A stretch of 64,000 nucleotides of DNA from Nocardioides alcanivorans (GTDB lineage: Bacteria > Actinomycetota > Actinomycetes > Propionibacteriales > Nocardioidaceae). The notes beneath the pieces are model-generated. The model saw nothing but the letters and a program-made list of their open reading frames with translations. It ran no database searches and had not been told where the DNA came from. Location of the stretch: assembly GCF_021555175.1 (NCBI RefSeq), contig NZ_JAKGRW010000053.1, positions 1 through 64,000 on the forward strand, written 5' to 3'. Each line of letters starts with the position of its first letter. Positions within the stretch are counted from its first letter, which is position 1. The position numbers and the translations under genes were made by a program. This document shows, one piece after another, positions 40,206-49,691 of this stretch.

Positions 40206-41336
40206 ATGAACGCAGCCGACGGCCCCTGGGACGTCGCGATGGAGCTCACCGCCCGATTCGACCGCCTGGTCGAGGAGCAGGTGACCCCCGACGACCTGCT
40301 CCGTTCCGCCGCCGAGATGGCGGGCTGCCCCGTCGGTGCCCTGGCCCCCGGCGGCGCGACAGCACGGTACGACGCCGCCGGGCGTGTGCCGACCGCACCG
40401 CACCTGGTGACCCCACGGCGCTCGGACGACTGGACCGTCTGGCTGGAGCGCGAGGGCGCGGCGCAACCGCATGACGATCTGCTGGCGCAGCGGGTCATGG
40501 CCGCACTGCGCCTCCTGCAGCAACTCCGGAGCAGCTCGATGCCGCCGCCCTCGCTGGGTGACAGCGGCCTGGTCGATCTGCTGCTCTCCGACTCCGAAGG
40601 CTGGGACCGGCGCATCCGCGCCGCTGAACTGAGTGGGATCGACCCCCATCACTCCCTTCAGGTGCTGGTCGCATCCACCACCGACACCAACAGCTCCGTG
40701 ACCGGGATCGCGGCGATGATCGCCGAGCTCACCGGCCGCAAGGTGCACCGCGGCGCCACCCGCGACGACCTCACCTGCTTCGTCGTCCGGGCTCCCGAGG
40801 TGAGCGCAGCGCAGCTGGCACTCGACCTGCATGCGCAGATCGCCGAGGGGCACCCCAGCCACCAGGTGACGCCCGACGAGCGAGGTCCCTGGATCGGGAT
40901 CGGCACCCGTGTCCACGTGCTGGAGGCATCCCGTTCTCGTGAGGAGGCTCGGCGAGCACTGGAGTTCACCTCCTCGCGATGGCACGGTCGGCGAGCGATA
41001 GCCCACGAGAAGCTCGGCGCCCTCGAGCTCATCACCCACCTACCGGTTGCCCAGGTGCTGGCCCACCCCGACCTGCGCCGCCTCGATGAGATCGCCGCCA
41101 CCGAGTCGGGAGCGATCGACATCGACACGTTGGAGGCGTTCTTCATGTACGGCACGTTGCGTCGCGCAGCCGACGGCCTCCATGTTCACCACAGCACGGT
41201 CGCCGACCGACTCCGACGGATCGAGGCCGTGATGGGCTGGAGCCTCGAGGATCCCAACGACCGTTTCAAGGCAGCGCTCACCCTGATCCTCCGAATCCGG
41301 GCGCGCTCAGCAATCAGCGCACGAGTCGTCGACTGA
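40206..41336 (+). CDS. PucR-family transcriptional regulator
   Basis: 376 residues. The C-terminal PucR HTH is clear: a [39 protein letters not shown] stretch around residues 300-345. The N-terminal ~130 residues look like a sensory region. Divergent, 169 bp, from the NTF2-like/solute-binding pair, which is its likely target. Confidence 0.82.
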   Translation: MNAADGPWDVAMELTARFDRLVEEQVTPDDLLRSAAEMAGCPVGALAPGGATARYDAAGRVPTAPHLVTPRRSDDWTVWLEREGAAQPHDDLLAQRVMAALRLLQQLRSSSMPPPSLGDSGLVDLLLSDSEGWDRRIRAAELSGIDPHHSLQVLVASTTDTNSSVTGIAAMIAELTGRKVHRGATRDDLTCFVVRAPEVSAAQLALDLHAQIAEGHPSHQVTPDERGPWIGIGTRVHVLEASRSREEARRALEFTSSRWHGRRAIAHEKLGALELITHLPVAQVLAHPDLRRLDEIAATESGAIDIDTLEAFFMYGTLRRAADGLHVHHSTVADRLRRIEAVMGWSLEDPNDRFKAALTLILRIRARSAISARVVD

Positions 41337-41400
41337 GCTCCCTCCTGTGCCAACGGCCGGTTGGACGGGGCTTCTCCAGGCACCGCATAGGCTCGATGCC

Positions 41401-42781
41401 ATGACCGACTACCGCATCGAGCACGACTCCATGGGCGAGGTCCGGGTCCCCGCCGACGCACTCTGGCGGGCGCAGACCCAGCGCGCCGTCGAGAACTTCC
41501 CGATCAGCGGCACCACCCTCGAGCCGCGACTGGTGCGCGCGCTCGCGCTGGTCAAGGGCGCCGCGTCGGTGGTCAACACCCGACTCGGAGTGATCGAGGC
41601 CGAACAGGGCGAGGCGATCGATGCCGCGGCGGCCGAGGTTGCCGCCGGCGAGCACGCCCGACATTTCCCACTCGACGTCTTCCAGACCGGTTCCGGCACC
41701 AGCTCCAACATGAACATGAATGAGGTGCTCGCCTCACTGGCCAAGGCTGCGGGCGTCGAGGTGCACCCCAACGACCACGTCAACGCCAGCCAGTCCTCCA
41801 ACGACACCTTCCCGACCGCGATCCATGTGGCCGCGGCGCTGGCCGTGGCGGAGGACCTGCTGCCAGCACTCGCCCACCTCGCCACGTCGCTCGAGACCAA
41901 GGCCACCGAGTTCGCCGATGTCGTGAAGTCGGGCCGCACCCACCTCATGGATGCCACCCCGGTGATGCTCGGCCAGGAGTTCGGCGGCTGGGCGGCGACG
42001 GTCAGGTATGCCGGGGAGCGGCTTGCCGACGTACTCCCCGGGTGCGTGAACTGCCCCTGGGCGGCACCGCGGTCGGCACCGGCATCAACACCCCGCCCGG
42101 CTTCGCCGCCGAGGTGATCGCGACGATCTCGGAGCGCACCGGCCAGGAGTTCAGCGAGGCCCGCAACCACTTCGAGGCGCAGGGTGCACGCGACTCACTG
42201 GTCGAGCTCAGCGGGGTCCTGCGCACCATCGCCGTCGGCCTCACCAAGATCTGCAACGACCTGCGCTGGATGTCGAGCGGTCCCACCACCGGCCTGGCCG
42301 AGATCCACCTGCCCGACCTGCAGCCCGGGTCGAGCATCATGCCGGGCAAGGTCAATCCGGTGCTCCCCGAGGCCACCTTGATGGTCTGCGCACAGGTGAT
42401 CGGCAACGACGCCGCCGTCGCGACCGGAGGCGCAGCCGGAAACTTCGAGCTCAACGTGATGATGCCGATGATGGCGCGCAACCTGCTCGAGTCGGTCCGG
42501 ATCCTCGCCACCTCCACCGTGCTGCTGGCCGACCGCTGCATCGATGGGATCACCGCAGACGTCGAACGGATGCGTCGCTACGCGGAGTCGTCACCGTCGG
42601 TGGTCACGCCCTCAACCGGCACATCGGCTACGAGGCCGCGGCGAAGATCGCCAAGTCGGCCCTGGCCGACGGACGCACGATCCGCGAGACCGTCCTGGCG
42701 CTCGGCTACGTGGAACGTGGCGAGCTCACCCTGGAGCAGCTCGACGCGGCGCTCGACGTGGAGTCGATGACGCGACCCTGA
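41401..42781 (+). CDS. fumC: Fumarate hydratase, class II (two frameshifts)
   Basis: 460 residues after repair. Iron-independent fumarase; [33 protein letters not shown] and the lyase signature [11 protein letters not shown] are intact. Breaks: the C run 42036-42039 (one more C restores [11 protein letters not shown]) and 42609-42611 (restores [13 protein letters not shown]). Both classes of fumarase are then present in this genome; class II usually takes over when iron is short or oxidants are high. Confidence 0.93.
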
Positions 42782-42811
42782 TCCCGGTCGCCGGAAATCC
42801 TCTCCGAGGGA

Positions 42812-42829
42812 ATAAGGCACGTGCCTTAT
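42812..42829. promoter_or_regulatory. 18-bp perfect palindrome between fumC and surE
   Basis: ATAAGGCACGTGCCTTAT, perfectly self-complementary, 31 bp after the fumC stop and 52 bp before the surE start. Either an operator for surE or the stem of a fumC terminator (it could fold as a hairpin with a 4-base loop). Confidence 0.45.
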
Positions 42830-42880
42830 CTTCTGCGGGACCTGTGAAGAAGGTCACACAGCCCCCGGAAGGATCACCTG

Positions 42881-44074
42881 ATGTCCCGCACTGCCCTGGC
42901 AGGCGTCGCCGTACTCGCCGTCGCCATCGCCGCCACCCCCACGCTCGTCGCTTCCGCCGGCCCGGGCGCCGCGCCGCAGGCCGCGCCCACCACCTTGCCC
43001 ACCGAGGCTCTCGACATCCTCATCACGAACGACGACGGATACGACGCGCCTGGCATCAACGCCGTCTACGACGCCCTCAAGGAAGCCGGCCACAACGTCA
43101 CGATGGTGGCGCCGGCCAAGAACTACAGCGGGGTCAGCTCCTCGATCCAGTTCAGCGGCAACACCTCCGCCTCGCAGCCCGTGCCCGAGGACGAGAACAT
43201 CTGGGCGGTCGACCTCAGCCCGGCCGGCACCGTCCTCTTCGCGCTCGACGTCGTGCTGGACGAGAAGCCGGACCTGGTCATCTCGGGCACCAACGTCGGC
43301 TCCAACACCGGCTTCGACACCAACTTCTCCGGCACCATCGGCGCAGCCACCATCGCCACGGGCATGCAGGACATCCCGGCACTCGCTGTCAGCACCGTCG
43401 CCGGTTACACCCCTGACGCGCCCGGCGCCTACGAGGAGACCGCCGACCTCGTCGTCGACCTGCTCGACCGCGGACTCCCGGTGCTGCCGCGCGGCCAGTT
43501 CCTCAACATCAACTATCCGGAGCTCACCGACGAGCTCACCGAGCCCAAGGGCGTCGCCTACACGGCGAACGCGCAGGCATCCGCGGCCGCGTTCACCTAC
43601 GACGACTCCGTCGACGACCCGGAGACCGACGAGATCGAGTACAAGGTCGTGGGTGCCCGAGGCACAGAGACGCCTGCTCCGGGTTCGGACACCGCCATGC
43701 TCAAGGCCGGCTGGGTCACCTTCGGCGTGCTGGACGCCGACCGCTCGGTCGACGTGAAGAACGTGCCCGACGTGGCTGCGCTGGTGCGTGCGCTCAACGG
43801 TGAGGCAGACCCGAAGCCCCAGCCGTCGGTCTCAGCCCTCCCGGCCAAGGCGAAGAAGAACAAGGCTGTCCTGTTCGGCACCAGCAACGTCGCGAAGGGT
43901 GTCAAGGCGAAGGTCCGCTGGGAGCCGATCGCCAACCGCAAGCTGAAGACCGTCAAGCAGACGGTGAAGACCAAGAAGAACGGCGTCAAGGTCAAGGCCC
44001 CCAAGGCCGGCCGCTACCTGGTCACCGTGAAGGTCAAGAAGATGAAGGTCCAAGGGGTCGTCACGGTCAAGTGA
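42881..44074 (+). CDS. surE: Secreted SurE-type phosphatase with Lys-rich C-terminal extension
   Basis: 397 residues. A signal peptide (SRTALAGVAVLAVAIAATPTLVASA) precedes a SurE domain with ITNDDGYDAPGI and VISGTNVGSNTG, the metal-binding loops of SurE nucleotidases. SurE is normally cytoplasmic and ~250 residues; here it is exported and carries ~100 extra residues. The last ~70 are very rich in lysine (KAKKNKAVLFG to the KVKKMKVQGVV end). It may be a cell-wall-attached 5'-nucleotidase or phosphatase. RBS GGAAGG near 42867. A strong hairpin follows. Confidence 0.8.
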   Translation: MSRTALAGVAVLAVAIAATPTLVASAGPGAAPQAAPTTLPTEALDILITNDDGYDAPGINAVYDALKEAGHNVTMVAPAKNYSGVSSSIQFSGNTSASQPVPEDENIWAVDLSPAGTVLFALDVVLDEKPDLVISGTNVGSNTGFDTNFSGTIGAATIATGMQDIPALAVSTVAGYTPDAPGAYEETADLVVDLLDRGLPVLPRGQFLNINYPELTDELTEPKGVAYTANAQASAAAFTYDDSVDDPETDEIEYKVVGARGTETPAPGSDTAMLKAGWVTFGVLDADRSVDVKNVPDVAALVRALNGEADPKPQPSVSALPAKAKKNKAVLFGTSNVAKGVKAKVRWEPIANRKLKTVKQTVKTKKNGVKVKAPKAGRYLVTVKVKKMKVQGVVTVK

Positions 44075-44095
44075 TCTCCGACTGATCGACCGTGT

Positions 44096-44131
44096 GGTGG
44101 GGCCGGATGCCGAGGAGGCGCCGGCCCCACC
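44096..44131 (+). terminator. Terminator after surE
   Basis: Perfect 11-bp arms GGTGGGGCCGG (44096-44106) and CCGGCCCCACC (44121-44131), loop of 14 bases, 21 bp after the stop. Confidence 0.75.
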
Positions 44132-44200
44132 CTCGATTGGCCCACATCTGGTCAGCTCCAGCCATTCACCTTGTTGGCTTTGCGGACTACGGTCGAGGAC

Positions 44201-44896
44201 ATGGAAGACATCGGTGCCGTCCATCAGCAGTACCTCACCGAGGAGCGTCTCGAGTTGCGACGCGGCTTCTGGCAACCCGGCCCCGAGGGCGACCCGGCGA
44301 CCGCTGCGCTGGACAGCATCGTCGCCTCTGGCGCCCGCGAGGTGCTCGAGCTCGGCTGCGGCACCGGCGCCTTCGCCGCCCGGCTCCAAGCGGCCGGACC
44401 GATCCACGTCACCGCCCTCGACCAGTCGGCCCGCATGGTCGAGCTCACCAAGCAGCGTGGCGTCGAGGCCCGCGTCGGCGACGCCACGGAGCTGCGCGCG
44501 CCCGACGACTCCTATGACGCGGTCGCCGCACTCTGGATGCTCTACCACGTGCGCGACCGGGCCACCGCCCTCGCGGAGGTACGTCGTGTGCTGCGCCCCG
44601 GTGGCATCTTCGTCGTGATCACGATCGGCGAGGACCACCTCGCCGAGTTGCGCGTCGAGGCCGGTGGCAAGCCCTTCCGGCCCCGCTTCTCGAGCGAGAA
44701 CGGCGAGGAGCAACTGCGGGAGCACTTCTCCGAAGTGGTCCGCTCCGACTTCCACACCTTGGCGGTCTTCGACGACCAGGCAGCGGCGCTCACCTATCTC
44801 GACTCCGGCAGTGACGACGTACGGTGGCGGTTGCCGGAGTTCGACGAGCCGAGGCAGTACGCCGGTCACGTCACCATGTTCGTCGCGCGCGGCTGA
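44201..44896 (+). CDS. Class I SAM-dependent methyltransferase
   Basis: 231 residues from the ATG at 44201. VLELGCGTGAFAARLQ (motif I), VTALDQSARMVEL and the DDSYDAVAALWMLYHVRD motif IV region place it in the Methyltransf_11/25 group. Substrate unknown. Monocistronic, after the surE terminator. Confidence 0.85.
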   Translation: MEDIGAVHQQYLTEERLELRRGFWQPGPEGDPATAALDSIVASGAREVLELGCGTGAFAARLQAAGPIHVTALDQSARMVELTKQRGVEARVGDATELRAPDDSYDAVAALWMLYHVRDRATALAEVRRVLRPGGIFVVITIGEDHLAELRVEAGGKPFRPRFSSENGEEQLREHFSEVVRSDFHTLAVFDDQAAALTYLDSGSDDVRWRLPEFDEPRQYAGHVTMFVARG

Positions 44897-45065
44897 CTCC
44901 CACGCAAACCTGCGGGAGTGCCGGGACGAACCCCGTGGACGCGTCCGCTTTGGCAGGTGTTGCCGGACGATGCCGCCTTTCGTGGTGGCCGGCCACGTGG
45001 AGTGGGGTCACTCCGATGCGGGAGGATCGCAGCGAAGACGCTGCCGATCCCGACGAGGTGCCCCG

Positions 45066-46499
45066 ATGACGCACGACCTGCTCCCCGCCCTGACCGATCG
45101 CACAGGGCGCCACCCGCTGACGGTCGACGGGGTGACGTTGAGCCCCGAGGAGCTGTTGGGGGCAGCGAGCGCAACGGCGGCGCAGTTGCGTGGCCGCAGC
45201 CGGGTCGCGGTCAACGCGACGCCCACCATGGAGACCGTCGTGGCAGTCGTCGCGGGCCTGCTCGCCGGCGTCCAGGTGCTGCCCGTCCCGCCCGACTCCG
45301 GCGCCGCGGAGCTGCGTCACGTCCTCGCCGACAGCTCCCCCGATCTCTGGTTGGGACCGACTCCGTCGGAGGCCGCGCGAGCCGAAGGTCCCGACCTCCA
45401 GCACCTGCCGATCGACCTGACGGCGCGCGCTGCCCCCGAACCCGTTCCCAGCTCCCCCGACGACATCGCGTTCGTGCTCTACACCTCCGGCACCACCGGT
45501 CTGCCCAAGGGCGTGCTGATCCCGCGGCGAGCCGTGGCCGCCGGTCTCGACGGGCTGATCGACGCGTGGGCGTGGACCGCTGACGACGTGCTCGCTCACG
45601 GACTTCCGCTCTTCCACGTCCACGGCCTGATCCTCGGCGTCCTCGGCCCGCTGCGCGTCGGCGGCGGCCTGGTACACACCGGCAAGGGCACCCCCGACCG
45701 CTATGCCGAGGCCGGTCGCAACGGAGCCACCATGTTCTTCGGCGTGCCGACCATCTGGAGCCGGGTCGCCGAAGCGCCCGAACATGCCGAGCACCTCCGT
45801 GGCGCCCGACTGCTCGTCTCCGGCAGCGCCGGACTCCCGGTCCCCGTCTTCGAGAGGATCGAGCAGCTCACCGGCCACCAGATCGTCGAGCGCTACGGCA
45901 TGAGCGAAACCCTCATCACCGTCGCGACCCGCGCCGACGCCACCCCTGCGGCCGGGTGGGTGGGTGTGCCGATCACCGGCGTCGAGACTCGCCTGCGCGA
46001 CGAGGACGGCAACGACGTGCCCCACGACGGCGAGTCGGTCGGGCAGCTCCAGGTGCGTGGAACCACGGTCTTCTCGGGTTACCTCAACCGCCCGGACGCC
46101 ACGGCCGAGTCGTGGACCGCCGACGACTGGTTCCGCACCGGTGACGTCGCCTGCATCGCGCCCACTGGCGAGCACCGGATCGTCGGTCGTGAGTCGGTCG
46201 ACCTGATCAAGGCCGGCGGCTACCGAATCGGGGCCGGCGAGATCGAGTCGACGCTACTGGGCCACCCGGCGGTCGGCGAGTGCGCCGTGGTCGGCCTGCC
46301 CGACCCCGACCTCGGCCAGCGCATCGTGGCCTTCATCGTTGCCCGGGGCGAGGTGGCTGACGAGGCGGAGCTCGCCACCGAGCTGACGGCCTACGTCGGC
46401 AGTGAGCTTTCCGCTCACAAGCGCCCGCGCGAGGTCCGCTTCGTCGCAGGCCTTCCCCGCAACGAGATGGGCAAGATCCAGAAGAAGAAGCTCTCCTGA
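45066..46499 (+). CDS. Acyl-CoA synthetase, FadD36/MatB-like
   Basis: 477 residues. AMP-binding enzyme: LYTSGTTGLPKGVL (P-loop-like), SGSAGLPVPVFE, VERYGMSET, TGDVA, GRESVDLIKAGGYRIGAGEIE and the final PRNEMGKIQKKKL lysine. It is shorter than fatty-acyl-CoA synthetases and reads like the FadD36/malonyl-CoA-synthetase branch (HGLPLFHVHGL near residue 180). Precise acid unknown. Confidence 0.85.
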   Translation: MTHDLLPALTDRTGRHPLTVDGVTLSPEELLGAASATAAQLRGRSRVAVNATPTMETVVAVVAGLLAGVQVLPVPPDSGAAELRHVLADSSPDLWLGPTPSEAARAEGPDLQHLPIDLTARAAPEPVPSSPDDIAFVLYTSGTTGLPKGVLIPRRAVAAGLDGLIDAWAWTADDVLAHGLPLFHVHGLILGVLGPLRVGGGLVHTGKGTPDRYAEAGRNGATMFFGVPTIWSRVAEAPEHAEHLRGARLLVSGSAGLPVPVFERIEQLTGHQIVERYGMSETLITVATRADATPAAGWVGVPITGVETRLRDEDGNDVPHDGESVGQLQVRGTTVFSGYLNRPDATAESWTADDWFRTGDVACIAPTGEHRIVGRESVDLIKAGGYRIGAGEIESTLLGHPAVGECAVVGLPDPDLGQRIVAFIVARGEVADEAELATELTAYVGSELSAHKRPREVRFVAGLPRNEMGKIQKKKLS

Positions 46500-46517
46500 C
46501 CCACGGAGCATTTTGAA

Positions 46518-46547
46518 GCACTGATTCAAACATGTTTGAATCAGTGC
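46518..46547. promoter_or_regulatory. 30-bp perfect palindrome, TetR operator candidate
   Basis: Left arm GCACTGATTCAAACA (46518-46532), right arm its exact complement (46533-46547). It ends at the base before the GTG start of a TetR gene, so it is probably the autoregulatory operator and also could affect the acyl-CoA synthetase gene 18 bp upstream only through read-through. Confidence 0.7.
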
Positions 46548-47126
46548 GTGCCCCCGTCGAGGACCTCCACGCGCGACCGCCTGCTGGCGGCCGCTGAGCG
46601 ACTGCTGCTCGAGGGCGACTACGACAGCCTGTCGCTGCGCGCGGTCTGTGCCGACGCCGAGGCCAACGTGGCCGCGGTCCATTACCACTTCGGCGGCAAG
46701 GACGGTCTCGTCGCCACCTTGCTGCAGGAGCGCCTCGGCCCGGTGTGGGAGGACTCCCTCGCAGCGCTCGTTGACGCGGCGACCCTCGCGGACTGCGTCC
46801 ATGCCCTGATCGATCCGCTGGCCGACCTGGCCCGCGAACCCGGCGGCCGCATGCACCTGCATCTGCTCGCCCGTCTGGTGCTGGGCCGCCGCGACGTGGC
46901 CTGGGCCGCAGAGTGGTTCAGCCTCGCCCCGTGGGTCGACCTGCTCCAGGCACGCGTCCCAGGGATCACGACCCGCGAGGCGGAGGTGCGCTGGATGCTC
47001 GCCTTCGACCTCGTGCTCACGCAGTTCGGCGACCCGCTCGGAGGCGGCCGGGCGCTCTCCCGTGCCGCCACTGCCACGATCCACCGTTTCGTCACTGCAG
47101 GTCTTGCCGCGGAGGTCCATCCATGA
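46548..47126 (+). CDS. TetR-family regulator
   Basis: 192 residues from the GTG at 46548. HTH region TRDRLLAAAERLLLEGDYDSLSLRAVCADAEANVAAVHYHFGGKDGL is typical (residues 7-55). A start at ATG 46532 (MFESVRAP) would need one more C in the run 46550-46554, which would fit the sequence-error pattern elsewhere. The stop overlaps the OYE gene (ATGA), so it likely controls that gene and itself. Confidence 0.85.
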   Translation: MPPSRTSTRDRLLAAAERLLLEGDYDSLSLRAVCADAEANVAAVHYHFGGKDGLVATLLQERLGPVWEDSLAALVDAATLADCVHALIDPLADLAREPGGRMHLHLLARLVLGRRDVAWAAEWFSLAPWVDLLQARVPGITTREAEVRWMLAFDLVLTQFGDPLGGGRALSRAATATIHRFVTAGLAAEVHP

Positions 47127-48291
47127 ACGACGTCTTCTCCCTGCTCGCCTGGGACCGGTGCAGTTGCGCAACCGGGTGATCAAGGCGGCCACCTTCGAGG
47201 GACGCACGCCGGACGCACTCGTCACCGACGAGTTGATCGACTACCACCGGGCGCCGTCCGCCGGGGGCGTGGGGATGAGCACCGTTGCCTACTGCGCGGT
47301 CTCCCCCGAAGGCCGCACCGACCGCCACCAGATCCACATGCGCCCCGAGGCCGTCCCTGGTCTGCGCCGGCTCACCGACGCCATCCATGCCGAGGGTGCC
47401 GCCGCCAGCGCCCAGCTGGGTCATGCCGGTCCGGTCGCCAACGCCGCCTCCAACCGGCTGCCTGCGATCGCGCCGGGCCGGCTCTTCAGCCCGCTCGGCA
47501 TGGCCCGCACCCACCGCCCGGACGACACCGACATCCGTCGGATCATCGACGCCCACGCCGCCGCCGCACTGCTGGCGATCGAGGCCGGCTTCGATGCCGT
47601 GGAGCTGCACTTCGGCCACAACTACCTGACCAGCTCGTTCCTGAGCCCCCTGCTCAACCGGCGCAAGGACGCCTGGGGTGGGCCGCTGGCCAACCGAGCC
47701 CGGATGGCGCGCGAGATCGCCAAGACGGTGCGCGAAGCCGTCGGCGACCGCATCGCCGTCACCGCCAAGCTCAGCATGGACGACGGCGTCCCCGGCGGGC
47801 TGCGCCTCGAGGAGAGCCTGCAGGTCGGTCGTTGGCTCGAAGCCGACGGCGCACTCGACGCGCTCCAGCTGACCGAGGGCAGTTCGCTGCTGAACCCGAT
47901 GTACCTCTTCCGTGGCGACGCACCGCGCAAGGAGTTCGCCAAGGTCTTCCCCAAGCCGCTCAGCTGGGGAATCAAGATGGGTGGGCGCGCCTTCCTGCGT
48001 GAGTTCCCCTACGAGGAGGCCTACCTGCTCGAGGACGCGCGCCAGTTCCGCGAGGAGCTGAAGATGCCGCTCATCCTGCTCGGCGGCATCACCAACAAGG
48101 AGACGATGGACAAGGCCATGGCCGAGGGCTTCGAGTTCGTCGCCATGGCCCGAGCACTGCTCCGCCAGCCCGACCTGCTCCGTCGGATCCAGGAGGACGC
48201 CGACACCAAGTCGCTGTGCATCCACTGCAACAAGTGCATGCCGTCGATCTACACCGGCGCGCGCTGCGTGTTGGCCACCCACGCCACCTGA
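47123..48291 (+). CDS. OYE-family NADH:flavin oxidoreductase (one frameshift near the start)
   Basis: 389 residues after repair. Old yellow enzyme fold: VQLRNRVIKAATFEG, ASAQLGHAGPV, the active-site region FDAVELHFGHNYLTSSFLSPLLNRRKD and a late LLGGITNKETMDKAM phosphate-binding segment. It ends in CIHCNKCMPSIYTGARC, as in 2,4-dienoyl-CoA-reductase-like relatives that bind a 4Fe-4S cluster, but the C-terminal domain is absent. The CC at 47155-47156 needs one more C to join AWDP to VQLRN. ATGA overlap with the TetR gene. Confidence 0.83.
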
Positions 48292-48322
48292 CCCGACGAA
48301 GTCGCAGCTGCTGCTTGCCGGG

Positions 48323-48757
48323 TCAGCCCAGCCAGGCCTTCAGGAACCCGGCGAAGAGCACGGCGCTGCCACCGATCTCGCCAATGACCAACGCGGCCAT
48401 GAAGCCGCGTACGCCGCGCTGCGGGTGGCGGAGCTGGTTGTCGGTGTCACGTCGCATCCCGTGCCACTGGTAGGAGGCGATCGCCGCCACGAAGAAGGCG
48501 GCCGGCACCAGGGCGGCGACCACGTCCACGGCGGTGGGCCAGGTGCTCAGCTCGGCGAAGAGCGCGAGCAGGAGCAGCGCGAAGGCATACATGAGCGCTG
48601 CCCGGTGGGCGATGTCGACGTACACGTGTGCCTGCGCCGCTGGTGACGCGAGGATCTGGCGATACTTCAGGACCCCGAGGGCAAGGGCCCACAGGAAGAC
48701 GAGACCCGAGCAGGCAATGAGCAGCTGCGTCTCGAAGGCAAGATCAACGACCTGCAC
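48323..48757 (-). CDS. Four-helix membrane protein of unknown function
   Basis: 144 residues, about four membrane helices: residues 11-28 (LIACSGLVFLWALALGVL), 52-69, 79-95 and 121-138. A short motif DIAHRAALMYAF sits at the start of the second helix. I do not recognise the family. The last gene before the secreted transglycosylase, both on the minus strand 12 bp apart. Confidence 0.55.
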   Translation of the reverse strand: MQVVDLAFETQLLIACSGLVFLWALALGVLKYRQILASPAAQAHVYVDIAHRAALMYAFALLLLALFAELSTWPTAVDVVAALVPAAFFVAAIASYQWHGMRRDTDNQLRHPQRGVRGFMAALVIGEIGGSAVLFAGFLKAWLG

Positions 48758-48769
48758 CGGGTGCTCCGG

Positions 48770-49447
48770 TCAGTACCAGTTGTGGGACTGGCTGTGGCCC
48801 CACGCACCGCACGGCGTGCCGTAGCGGTCCTGGATGTAGCCCAGGCCCCAGCGGATCTGGGTGACCGGGTTGGTCGCCCAGTCCGCACCCGCCGACGCCA
48901 TCTTGGAGCCGGGAAGCGCCTGCGGGATGCCATAGGCACTGGAGGTCGGGTTGTCGGCGTTCCAACGCCAGTTGGACTCGCGAGTCCACAGCGAGTCGAG
49001 ACAGGAGAACTGGTCGGATCCGAAGCCGAACTCGGCCAGGAGGACCTTGGCGATCTCCTTGGGGTCACCGTCGGAGTGATCCTCCGTACGAGTGATCGCG
49101 TTGCCCTCGGTCTCGGCGCTCAGCAGTGCCGGCTCGGCCGTGGCGGCGGCCACGTCTCGGCGGTCCACCTCGTCGCGCAGGCCGGAACGGGAGACCGGCT
49201 CGGCCTGGGCACGCTGATTGAGCACGTCGGCATCGAGTGTCGTGTCTGCCGAGACCGCCATCAGGTCGGCGCCCGCGCTGCTGGCGGCCACCTGCCCAGC
49301 GTTTGCGCCGAGGACTCCGGTGGCAACCGTCGCACCGGTCGCGGCCACGGCGATGCCAGACATGATCACGGTGCTGCGCACGATCCGCCTGGACCTGCTG
49401 GCGACGGGCGCCTTGTGCTTCGCGACGTACAACTTGTGTTTCGACAC
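48770..49447 (-). CDS. Secreted lytic transglycosylase-like protein
   Basis: 225 residues from the GTG at 49447 (VSKHKLYVAKHKAP). A hydrophobic signal segment (VIMSGIAVAATGATVATGVL) follows an arginine-rich N-terminus. The C-terminus is a goose-lysozyme/SLT-type domain: FSCLDSLWTRESNWRWNADNP with the catalytic Glu, SAYGIPQALPGSKM, NPVTQIRWGLGYIQDRYG and GHSQSHNWY at the end. Acts on peptidoglycan outside the membrane. Confidence 0.82.
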   Translation of the reverse strand: MSKHKLYVAKHKAPVASRSRRIVRSTVIMSGIAVAATGATVATGVLGANAGQVAASSAGADLMAVSADTTLDADVLNQRAQAEPVSRSGLRDEVDRRDVAAATAEPALLSAETEGNAITRTEDHSDGDPKEIAKVLLAEFGFGSDQFSCLDSLWTRESNWRWNADNPTSSAYGIPQALPGSKMASAGADWATNPVTQIRWGLGYIQDRYGTPCGAWGHSQSHNWY

Positions 49448-49633
49448 AGGCCAACTCGGGGCTCGACGACAGGGCAGTGGACCGCTTCGTGCTCCCCAGC
49501 CAGCTGCGGTCCGCGGACCACCATGCCCGACCACACCTCCCCGGGCAAAACGACCCGCCCAAGAAGTGGGACTCGCGACACATCATTTGGTCGTACGCCG
49601 CCACTCCCGTCACATGAGTCCCAGCCGGCACGC

Positions 49634-49677
49634 ACGTGGGCCCTGTCGCAAGGCGATCATCACGGCAGGGCCCACGT
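49634..49677 (-). terminator. Terminator after phoH
   Basis: Perfect 12-bp arms ACGTGGGCCCTG (49634-49645) and its complement (49666-49677) with a 20-base loop, 15 bp after the phoH stop on the minus strand. Confidence 0.6.
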
Positions 49678-49691
49678 GGCAGCGGCGTCCC

